Position numbers and translations under genes: made by a program. From contig JAOXYB010031598.1 in assembly GCA_028565635.1 (NCBI GenBank), forward strand, positions 1 to 14,569: DNA of 14,569 bases. Reading direction: 5' to 3'. Origin of the DNA: Phoronis ovalis. Lineage: Eukaryota > Phoronida > Phoronidae. How positions within the stretch are numbered: position 1 is the first letter of the stretch; each line of letters starts with the position of its first letter. This document shows positions 9,001-14,569 of this stretch, piece by piece. The notes under the pieces are model-generated. The model had not been told where the DNA came from and searched no databases. It was given only the letters and a program-made list of their open reading frames with translations.

Positions 9001-12000
9001 AAAAATAGTTATTTTGCAACCAAGTTCATGTTATAATTTTTTGGGGGATCCATTTTAACTTCTCAGTATCTATTACAATAGGCTTCTCAAAGGCAGACAC
9101 ATGAATTGATGCAATTCAACAAATTTGATTGTGTAATTGCCATACATGGTCTAATATGAAGATACTGTATATCACATAATCCAGAACCAATGATAATTTT
9201 AGTAATACCCCCAAAAAGTGTTTGTATAAAAGGGTTATATTATGGTTTGTACAAGAAGAGCAGGCAGAATTTTTACTCTTAAACAAAAAACATTGCTTCA
9301 TGTACAGAATAAAACAACTTGAAGACACTACAAGTTAGGGACAAATTGACAGCTGTTAATGTTGATGTATATATTGTATATATTGATGTAACCCTTTCTG
9401 AGAGATGCATACAAGCACAGTTTGTGTAGATTGACCTATTTTATTTTGCAGAAACCTGGTGTGCCACTAGCAAGGGCCACACTTGTGACGCACTGTGCGA
9501 AGGACCCAAGTTTTATGCATTTTATCTGTGAAATGGTTTTAAATGGATTGAAGGTAAGAATCTCATTCAGCACTTGTAACTATGAAATATGCTTTCCCAT
9601 GGTGGCCACTGTTTGTTAATACCAGCTCCTCTCTGCAGTATGTTAAATAAAACATGTTCAATCAGAACTTTGGAGTGGAGTGCAATTCAATTAAAAAGGC
9701 GTACTTACTATTTATAGTAATAACAGGGGCTTCTTGTCAAAGAAATGCTTGAGTTACTCACCGTTCAAAGAAGGCTTGTATTCAGTAGGGGGCCTTTATT
9801 TTACATGTTATTACACCATTTTGACTTCGTTGCACAATCGCTTTGTATTTTGTGTAGAAGCTAAGTAAAATCATTCCCATGTGTTTTCAGGTTCATGGTA
9901 AAAACACAGAGGCTGATTCTTCGCTGCGAGTGCTTTTCTCGTTTTATGCTTCTACAATAGTAGGGGCCTTGGAATATGCTGAGAATATTTCTGAAAAGCT
10001 CATTTCACAGATATTACCATATTTGGTAAAGGGATTAAAGTCAAAGAGCACGGGATATAAAGCGGCGTCATATATGATCTTAAACCAGCTAGTCAACAAA
10101 GCAAAGTTAAAAACCTCGCTGATGGAGATTATTATCCCTGTGCTAACTAAGGTATATTTTTCTACTGGCTTAGCATTGGAATTTGTACAATATAAATTCA
10201 AATATTTTGTATCAAATATGCGGTGCACCAACATGTACAGAAGAGACACAGATATGCATGCACTCAAAATGTGCCAGATTTGTTTATTTAATATACAAGA
10301 TCGCCTAGTTGAAATAGAGTTACGTAGCAGTTTTCGTTATGCTATGCTGTATACAGAGAACGAGTGTCAAATACTGATTAAAACTGCAAAGTAGCATGAG
10401 TCAGTGTTTCTAATCTTGTTTTGCAGCATTGCTCCAGGGGGCTTCAAGATGAAGCTGTTATGTGTTTGCTATTGATCTATCAAACTCAGGCCGTTCAATC
10501 GCTGCCAAAACGGTAAGCATCGTTTAAGTGGATAAACTTGCATTGACATATTGATATGGATCCCATGGCTTTGATTTATATTGTACTGAACATACATGTA
10601 ATAAGCAACACTGGCAATTATAACAGAAAATTCTTAAGTATACATAGAGAATTTAATCTTTAGAATTTGATATCAGCAGGGTGTTAGATGATGTTTTATA
10701 AAGGATGCAGTTTTAATTTGTGAGATCATATGTTATCAAAAATGCTGACAAGTTAAATACTTAGATACTATTTGCCCTTCTACGTTGTACATATTTATGC
10801 AACAAGGTCTGCATCTCCAGTGCCTCGGTTGAAGGCACCTGTGTCTGAATTTTAATGAATTTTTCTTGTAATCATTATATTTTCAGGTCTTTTAAGCACC
10901 TATGCAAGTTAGCTGGTATTGTTCAGACTATATATAAAATGTGCATCCAATACGAAGCAAAATGTCTGCTCCAACCATTTTTAACTCGTTTAGTCCCTGC
11001 TGCTGTCAAGGATACTGTTACCATGACAACGAGCAGTGATGGTGGTGAGGACTTCATGATGGGACCGCCCCAGTATGCTAGTTTGTTAGAAGGGCTGCTA
11101 CAAGATTTGGAGTTAGATTCCAGTCTTGGACACCATATTGTTAGGTTAGTGTGTATAATAATGGAACAGTTAAGGTGACAACAAAATGAGCTTTAAGATG
11201 GTTATTTTACTCTTGTTAAAAATAAATTTGTATTCAACATTTAATTTTGATTTCACTGAAGTCTACTTTATTTTTAAATGCATTGAAATATTTTGAAGTA
11301 TCAAATGACATTAATGTAGACAGGCTGTGTGCTATGAAGTTTATTTTAAAATCTGTGTTTTTGCTAGTTTTCCTTTTAAAACTTCCATGGTTAGATTTTA
11401 CATGATTGCACACTAATTGTGGTGTTATTATTCAGGCATTCATCCATTTGATCTATATTTCTTTAAGTGTCAATCTAAAAAATGCTCAAAAGTCATATGA
11501 ACAGAAGACAGCATAAATTATTGCTTTACTGAAATATTTCTGTATGTCTTGATTTCTGGTTTAAAAAAAAATTATTTTATAGGCTATTAGTTGACTCTTA
11601 CATGTCTCACAAAAAGATGTACTGTGACAATGAAGAAGCAACAGAAGGCCTGAACAGCAGAGTTAAAGAGTTTGTTCGGACCATGGAACAGAGGTGAGTT
11701 ACTTTAAAGTTGCCATTTTAATACAAGGTGAATAGCAATTTAAATACTAATTGTATTATTGTATGTGTTTTTGTAAGTTATAATGAGGTTTGATATTTAT
11801 TTACTTAAAATGAATTTCTTATTCTTTACCCAGAAAATGACCTTTGTTATTGCTTCTGCGCTTAGGTTTGAGAATTGTAATTATTACATAACAACAATAT
11901 GAGGAAAAATGCTGAAAATTCCTGATAATTAATATTACTTTTCTTGCGATGCAAAACAGTTTAATTTACATTTATTTTTCAAGTAAGAAGTGGTTTTTGA

Positions 12001-14450
12001 TACCACTGAATATTTATATTATCGTCGTGTTGTTTTGATTATTGTTTGATTCTGTTTCAGATACCCTACGATAATGGATGCTGTGATTGCTGAAGAGACA
12101 AAGAAAGCACCTCCGGAAGAGTTACCGTTCCTTCAAGATTTCATTTCTTTATCATTATCTGCTACACGACATCAAATTATACCCAACTCAAAAACCAGTT
12201 TAACACTAGGACTAAACCATCCACAGCCTGAAATTCGTTTAATGGCTGTCAGGAACCTTGCACAGAATTTGCTTGAAAACAAGGTTGGTTGTGATTAATG
12301 GATAATTTTTAGGCAACTGGGTTCCCTAAGACGTAGTATTACGTAATGTGTTCTAGCCTAGGCAATAGAAAAATAAGCACACAAACCGGCAGCTTTGTCG
12401 TTATTCCTCCGAAGATATACATGTATATGTAAGTTCCATTTTAAAAAAGGCTAAATTTATCTTTTCAACTTTTATGTGGGCTTAATTTAATAATGTTGCG
12501 GAGAAATGAAAATACTGTAACAGTTCCATTTCATGTTATGAAAACGTTTTTCAGGAAATAGACGAAGAATTTGTACAGTCTGCACTTTGTGCTCGATTGA
12601 AAGATGATAACTTGTCTGTTGTAAGAACTGCTCTGGAATTAAAAGAGGTAATTTGTAAGCACTTATTTTAATATAGCTACACAAAGTACTTCGTGGTTGT
12701 ATATGAGTTCTTGGTTTATATTGTGACAAGAATGCCTTTTAGTTAATTGTTAAACTGTCCCATAGATGGTTTGTACAGTACAAGTTAATTTCAGGTAAGA
12801 TTAGTGTATTTGTAGCCAATTGTTTACTTTCTGGTTTTAGTTGTATGGGAAGACCAAGGCAATTAAAAAAAAAGAAGTAATATACATCTGTATTCCATCA
12901 ATTCATGTATAAATAATTTATACTAAATCTGTATACTTTAAATGTAAAACTATTATTGTTCATACAGTTTTTGTTTTATTCTCATTGTAAAATTAATATT
13001 TAAATTTGTAGAACCTGCTGTCTGTGATACCAGTTAAAGATATCCTGGACTTGTTAAAGAATGTTCTGGACAAAAGTTACCAAATTCCAAAATGGTAAGA
13101 AGGCTGCAACTTAACCATATTAACTTAATTTGATTTGAAATTATTTATTGGATGTTCTTTAATTTTCCAAATCTATTTTTTGATATTCTGATCCAACAGA
13201 GTTTGTATGCTTGATTTAGCTAAATATTTTGACGTCAGTTAAATGTGGAGATATGCACATATCTGTTAGATTATTTTTTTTTGAACTTGTTAAGGAAGGA
13301 ACAAAACCCATTCAATGTGTTTTTAATTTTTCAGGACAAAAGCTGGTCTTTTATCTGCATCTTTGTTGTGTAGTGAAGTATTCTATAAAAAATCTGACCC
13401 AGAGTTGCGGGATCAGGTACTTCTTGCTGTCATTCCACATTTATTTATAACAAATGCGGAGAATGTTGGTATTTGCTCAACTGTTATGAAGTCAGCATTT
13501 GCTGGATCTTGCCCGTTACTAAAGGACTTCTGTAAAGGTATATTTGCTTAGAATTAATTTACCTTGATTTGGAAATGTACTATAATAAATATTAGAGTGT
13601 TCTTGACATATCGCTCCAGCTGACCAAGATACATATGAACAGACATGTCTTCACTTTTGTATCGCTTTTTAAATAATATATAAATGCTGCACACAATTAA
13701 AACTAAGCTTTCAATGGAACAAGTATTAAATAGGTTAGAGAGGATAGGGTTAGTGCAGGACAACATTTCTTATGCTATAAGTGATCACAATGTAATGCCA
13801 TTCTGCTATTTATGATTGTGTTTTAGTCACCTGGCAATATTTTGAATTATAGGTTTATATACACTATATTTATTCTTTAGATTGGGTCAAGTCTTCTAAC
13901 ACTCTTCAGACAAAAGAGGAATATCTTGGTAAACAGAATCTGAAGCTAGTGCATGGAATGTCTGTAAATCTGGCAAAACTGAGAGCACAACAACGACAGC
14001 ATTATGTAAGCAATATGCTGTTTTTGTAACACATTGTGTATTGTGTGATTGCTTTTTGTGCTGTGTCTCAGCATATTATCTTTGTAATCTTTCTGTCTGT
14101 TATTGGATTCCTTGTATGTCGACATATATTGTTTTGAGAGGTTTTTTGGAATCTATGATAACACTGTTAAGGTAACAGCTTCATGTATCATGGAACCTAC
14201 ACCACTGAGTTCGAGATGCACACTTCGGAACAGCTAGATTTTAATATTCTATACGTTTTGCAATAATTGTATTCTCTTGCAGATTGAATTGCTAAAAGTA
14301 CATGCTTTCACAGGCAGTAATGATCAAATACATGTACTGGTCATATTTGTGCTGAATGATGTTTTAAGTCGTCTAACAGTGACTGAGGAATGGTATCACT
14401 ATGGATCAGACTTGTTGCAGTTACTAGTGCAGTTAGAACAACACAGTAAG
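5893..14450 (+). CDS. HEATR1: HEATR1 / UTP10 (BP28) homologue, 5' part, fourteen exons, incomplete at the right edge
   Basis: HEATR1 is a large HEAT-repeat scaffold of the t-UTP (UtpA) subcomplex of the small-subunit processome. It acts in the nucleolus in rRNA gene transcription and early 18S pre-rRNA processing. The spliced frame gives 738 codons. The N-terminus MTSLAKQLQKLA and the LLFDPKEAATLDRDTVFAIG block match vertebrate HEATR1 closely, from memory. Further matches are LLKPAHKALEWLLYR, LPYHETKIFVR, FYASTIVGAL and LGLNHPQPEIRLMAVRNLAQ. The sequence is built of paired amphipathic helices as expected for HEAT repeats. Family members have about 2,100 residues, so roughly two thirds, including the C-terminal BP28CT domain, lie beyond the window. 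The start is fixed by homology. All exon junctions are GT-AG and keep frame, so nothing suggests a pseudogene. Coding exons are listed separately below and numbered from the non-coding exon 1. Confidence 0.93.
6384..6416 (+). repeat. Dispersed repeat copy, left flank of the intron 2 ORF
   Basis: GGCCTAAAAATCAGG begins this copy, and TTTCAGGGAACAGG ends it. The same elements recur in inverted order at 6991-7024, and its first 15 bases match, inverted, the copy near 358-372. After it come GTAGGG repeats (6431-6445). Confidence 0.5.
6482..6661 (+). CDS. 59-codon open frame in HEATR1 intron 2; possible captured exon, unidentified
   Basis: It opens MGSDRNDMLVQAYLSS and ends in VSPLVNFLG before TAG at 6659-6661. 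The composition is that of a soluble helical protein (EEES, CCVEWFLQDL, ITEM), not of translated AT-rich intron. The frame is also open upstream to a stop at 6437-6439. A possible acceptor (GGTTCAG, ending 6491) and a possible donor (GG|GTAGAA near 6657) would make it exon-like. It does not fit HEATR1 between residues 48 and 49, where homologues align without an insertion. It may be an exon fragment carried in by a mobile element, or chance. I do not recognise the protein. Confidence 0.3.
   Translation: MGSDRNDMLVQAYLSSKSLNVDEEESVTVNSLVCCVEWFLQDLHITEMADVSPLVNFLG
6991..7024 (-). repeat. Dispersed repeat copy, right flank of the intron 2 ORF (inverted)
   Basis: Read on the minus strand it is GGCCTTAAAAAAATGGTG, then CTTTTCAGGGAACCGG. 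It aligns with 6384-6416 with several mismatches and one gap. The two copies face each other about 575 bases apart, like degenerate terminal inverted repeats. Confidence 0.45.
7172..7388 (+). CDS. HEATR1: HEATR1 exon 3: residues 48-120
   Basis: It follows ATATGTAG and completes Gly48. It reads GSNGVKELEQVDAAFEDYE and continues to LLKPAHKALEWLLYR. The donor AG|GTATGG at 7389 splits codon 120 (Arg) after two bases. Two HEAT-type helix pairs are evident. Reading through the donor would stay open to TAG at 7495-7497. Confidence 0.92.
7389..8508 (+). other. HEATR1: HEATR1 intron 3
   Basis: The intron is 1,120 bases. Its first 600 bases are AT-rich with no element I can bound, apart from an 8-bp perfect hairpin (CAGTCAAT at 7927-7934 with ATTGACTG at 7942-7949). 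The last 508 bases are a tandem repeat running into the acceptor. Confidence 0.88.
8001..8508 (+). repeat. Nine-unit minisatellite (54-60 bp units) ending at the exon 4 acceptor
   Basis: Units start with TAGTAAGGAAGAAGTAAG-like sequence at 8001, 8061, 8115, 8170, 8224, 8283, 8342, 8396 and 8454. Each continues ccctgtagTAATAACTTATTCTATATTCTTT. Spacings are 54-60 bases. Variants include TATTAATGG in unit 5, TAGTGTAAGG in unit 7 and TAGTATGAAGG in unit 8. The final unit ends TTCTATATTCTTTCAG, the functional acceptor of exon 4, where the other copies have TTTGGTAG, TTTCGATAG or TTTCAATAG. The array probably grew from the 3' end of this intron. Confidence 0.93.
8509..8650 (+). CDS. HEATR1: HEATR1 exon 4: residues 120-167
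   Basis: The first base completes Arg120; then YSIHQYNVDEIIMC, LPYHETKIFVRIVQLLKLDD and SRWHWLQPIQ follow. The HETKIFVR segment matches vertebrate HETRIFVR. The donor CAG|GTAACA at 8651 leaves phase 0. The acceptor lies at the end of the minisatellite. Confidence 0.93.
8651..9451 (+). other. HEATR1: HEATR1 intron 4
   Basis: The intron is 801 bases. A long hairpin lies at 8708-8784. The rest is AT-rich with TATATTG runs near 9366-9386 and no recognisable RNA gene. Confidence 0.85.
8708..8784. repeat. Long hairpin / short foldback element in intron 4
   Basis: CTGATTGAAAAGTTATA (8716-8732) pairs perfectly with TATAACTTTTCAATCAG (8760-8776). Outside a symmetric 4-base internal loop, GGTC (8708-8711) pairs with GACC (8781-8784). 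The 27-base loop contains GGGTGATGCCCC. No target duplication is clear. It may be a short foldback transposon remnant; a structured RNA is possible but unsupported. Confidence 0.65.
9452..9553 (+). CDS. HEATR1: HEATR1 exon 5: residues 168-201
   Basis: It is bounded by TTATTTTGCAG and AAG|GTAAGA, with both junctions in phase 0. It reads KPGVPLARATLVTHCAKD, followed by PSFMHFICEMVLNGLK. Vertebrate HEATR1 has the corresponding SGVPLAKGTLITHC. Confidence 0.93.
9554..9890 (+). other. HEATR1: HEATR1 intron 5
   Basis: The intron is 337 bases, GTAAGA to GTGTTTTCAG. I see no repeat or RNA gene in it. Confidence 0.85.
9891..10151 (+). CDS. HEATR1: HEATR1 exon 6: residues 202-288
   Basis: The acceptor is TTTTCAG and the donor AAG|GTATAT at 10152; both junctions are phase 0. 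It encodes LRVLFSFYASTIVGALEYAE, a helix pair ISEKLISQILPYLVKGLKSK, and YKAASYMILNQLV, all with clear counterparts in vertebrate HEATR1. This region lies at or near the family's N-terminal U3snoRNP10 domain. Confidence 0.93.
10152..10426 (+). other. HEATR1: HEATR1 intron 6, open in frame for 80 codons
   Basis: The intron is 275 bases, GTATAT to TTTTGCAG. Its first 240 bases stay open in the exon 6 frame until TAG at 10392-10394. The translated product (VYFSTGLALEFVQYKFK and onward) has no match to HEATR1, and splicing restores homology across the junction, so removal is the expected outcome. Confidence 0.82.
10427..10512 (+). CDS. HEATR1: HEATR1 exon 7: residues 289-317
   Basis: It reads HCSRGLQDEAVMCLLLIYQ, then TQAVQSLPKR, corresponding to the vertebrate KDGLSCLIVLLQRQ segment. 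The donor CG|GTAAGC at 10513 splits Arg317 after two bases. Confidence 0.88.
10513..10886 (+). other. HEATR1: HEATR1 intron 7
   Basis: The intron is 374 bases, GTAAGC to ATTTTCAG. It is AT-rich, with no repeat or convincing snoRNA (a box C/D candidate was rejected). Confidence 0.85.
10887..11144 (+). CDS. HEATR1: HEATR1 exon 8: residues 317-403
   Basis: It completes Arg317 and reads SFKHLCKLAGIVQTIYK, then LLQPFLTRLVPAAVKD. A hydrophilic linker TMTTSSDGGEDFMMGPPQ follows, then LLEGLLQDLELDSSLGHHIV. The vertebrate counterpart is PHLCNVPDLITILHG through the HHVTGEETEGMDG linker. The donor AG|GTTAGT at 11145 splits Arg403. Confidence 0.92.
11145..11582 (+). other. HEATR1: HEATR1 intron 8
   Basis: The intron is 438 bases, GTTAGT to TTATTTTATAG. 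It is AT-rich, with no repeat or RNA gene recognised. Confidence 0.85.
11583..11693 (+). CDS. HEATR1: HEATR1 exon 9: residues 403-440
   Basis: It reads LLVDSYMSHKKMYCDNEE, then ATEGLNSRVKEFVRTMEQR. The first base completes Arg403 and the donor AG|GTGAGT splits Arg440. It corresponds to the vertebrate FEEYISYSS region just before the SKYPRTLDVVL motif. Confidence 0.88.
11694..12060 (+). other. HEATR1: HEATR1 intron 9
   Basis: The intron is 367 bases, GTGAGT to TTCTGTTTCAG. I recognise nothing in it. Confidence 0.85.
12061..12283 (+). CDS. HEATR1: HEATR1 exon 10: residues 440-514
   Basis: It reads YPTIMDAVIAEETKKAP, LPFLQDFISLSLSATRHQI and SLTLGLNHPQPEIRLMAVRN. The LNHP motif and the following helix are strongly conserved in HEATR1. 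The donor is AAG|GTTGGT, a weak match to the consensus, but it is the one that keeps frame and homology with the next exon (phase 0). Confidence 0.9.
12284..12554 (+). other. HEATR1: HEATR1 intron 10
   Basis: The intron is 271 bases with a weak donor (GTTGGT) and acceptor GTTTTTCAG. Near 12307 it holds TTTTAGGCAACTGG, a string also present near 2203, and a TATTACGTAAT palindrome near 12337. Confidence 0.8.
12555..12647 (+). CDS. HEATR1: HEATR1 exon 11: residues 515-545
   Basis: It reads EIDEEFVQSALCARLKDD, followed by NLSVVRTALELKE. This matches the vertebrate DESFIKEAVLARLGDDN segment, a canonical HEAT helix pair. It is phase 0 at both ends; the donor is GAG|GTAATT. Confidence 0.93.
12648..13011 (+). 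other. HEATR1: HEATR1 intron 11
   Basis: The intron is 364 bases, GTAATT to TAAATTTGTAG. A second acceptor-like tract (TTCTGGTTTTAG, ending 12840) is present, but the sequence after it has no homology to HEATR1. I see nothing else. Confidence 0.82.
13012..13094 (+). CDS. HEATR1: HEATR1 exon 12: residues 546-573
   Basis: It reads NLLSVIPVKDILDLLKNV, then LDKSYQIPKW. The donor TG|GTAAGA splits Trp573 after two bases. It corresponds to the vertebrate SEVTISNLLNLFQRA helix. Confidence 0.88.
13095..13334 (+). other. HEATR1: HEATR1 intron 12
   Basis: The intron is 240 bases, GTAAGA to TTTTTCAG. I see nothing notable in it. Confidence 0.85.
13335..13537 (+). CDS. HEATR1: HEATR1 exon 13: residues 573-641
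   Basis: It reads TKAGLLSASLLCSEVFYKK, LRDQVLLAVIPHLFITNAEN and SAFAGSCPLLKDFCK. The vertebrate counterpart is LSNQVVVCLLPFMVINND and SLHPLLRGW. The donor AAAG|GTATAT splits codon 641 after one base. Confidence 0.92.
13538..13880 (+). other. HEATR1: HEATR1 intron 13
   Basis: The intron is 343 bases, GTATAT to TATTCTTTAG. AT-rich, with no element recognised. Confidence 0.85.
13881..14005 (+). CDS. HEATR1: HEATR1 exon 14: residues 641-682
   Basis: It completes Asp641 and reads DWVKSSNTLQTKEEYLGKQ, then LVHGMSVNLAKLRAQQRQHY. The donor TAT|GTAAGC leaves phase 0. Homology is weaker here than in neighbouring exons, but frame and splice signals are good. Confidence 0.85.
14006..14282 (+). other. 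HEATR1: HEATR1 intron 14
   Basis: The intron is 277 bases, GTAAGC to TTCTCTTGCAG. I see no repeat or RNA gene in it. Confidence 0.83.
14283..14450 (+). CDS. HEATR1: HEATR1 exon 15: residues 683-738
   Basis: It reads IELLKVHAFTGSNDQIHVL, then FVLNDVLSRL and SDLLQLLVQLEQHSK, another HEAT-type helix pair. The donor AAG|GTCAGT at 14451 leaves phase 0. This is the last exon in the window. Confidence 0.85.
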
Positions 14451-14569
14451 GTCAGTATATTGAATTAAAAAAATATTGTCATTGCCTTTGTTATTGTACC
14501 CCCAGCAGTAGGCTGGAGGTACTTTGGATTTACCCTGTAACCGCCGCGTCCGCAGCGTCCGCCGCGTCA
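14451..14569 (+). other. HEATR1: Start of HEATR1 intron 15 (runs off the window)
   Basis: After the donor GTCAGT the sequence is AT-rich up to about 14495, where a repeat element with abrupt CG-rich composition begins and continues past the edge. Confidence 0.75.
14496..14569. repeat. Partial repeat element: terminal hairpin plus CG-rich 9-bp tandem repeat
   Basis: GTACCCCCAGC (14496-14506) pairs with GCTGGAGGTAC (14512-14522) around the loop AGTAG, with one mismatch. After a short AT-rich spacer, three 9-base units follow: CCGCCGCGT (14541), CCGCAGCGT (14550) and CCGCCGCGT (14559). The jump in CG content is unlike the rest of the window. It resembles the ends of dispersed repeats I associate with bivalve genomes, from memory. 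It is truncated by the window edge. Confidence 0.6.

Noticed and set aside
10686-10750. Box C/D snoRNA candidate in intron 7 (ATGATGT and CTGA about 60 bases apart)
   Set aside because: The C box is imperfect, no terminal stem forms, and no clear C'/D' pair or rRNA guide was seen. HEATR1's role in ribosome assembly made this worth testing, but the evidence is too thin.
12829-12880. Possible extra exon after TTCTGGTTTTAG in intron 11
   Set aside because: No donor keeps frame and the sequence soon becomes a poly-A run. Exon 12 at 13012 joins exon 11 with homology intact.

Overview
This is AT-rich nuclear DNA from an animal. It carries spliced genes with GT-AG introns and a dense scatter of small inverted-repeat elements. 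The style of the repeats suggests a mollusc, most likely a bivalve (for example the terminal hairpin plus CG-rich 9-bp repeat at the right edge, and the GGCCTAAAAATCAGG family). That placement is inference; no database search was possible. I see no prokaryotic, viral or CRISPR features.

Layout. Positions 1-771 are probably intronic sequence of a plus-strand gene that begins outside the window. Its last exon (772-1072) encodes a Lys/Ser/Arg-rich, SR-like tail of a probable nuclear protein that I cannot name. Positions 1073 to about 5480 are 3' UTR and intergenic DNA. They hold two inverted-repeat elements: a degenerate, nearly full-length palindrome at 1605-2002, and a 198-bp MITE at 3913-4110 with a 9-bp target-site duplication and a CTCF-like motif in its loop.

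From about 5490 to the right edge lies the 5' third of HEATR1 (UTP10/BP28 homologue), a HEAT-repeat component of the small-subunit processome needed for pre-rRNA transcription and processing. I resolve fourteen coding exons (5893-14450). They join in frame to give residues 1-738 of a protein usually about 2,100 residues long, so the gene continues beyond the window. A probable non-coding first exon ends at 5523. Splicing it to 5872 would create a 14-codon upstream ORF whose TGA overlaps the HEATR1 ATG.

The HEATR1 introns hold most of the remaining structure. Intron 2 carries a 59-codon ORF between inverted copies of a dispersed repeat. Intron 3 ends in a nine-unit minisatellite that runs directly into the splice acceptor and repeats splice-site-like sequence in every unit. 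Intron 4 holds a long hairpin, and intron 6 is open in frame for 80 codons. I did not find a convincing new molecular system. The most informative signals are the minisatellite at the acceptor, the uORF/ATG overlap and the CTCF-like MITE.
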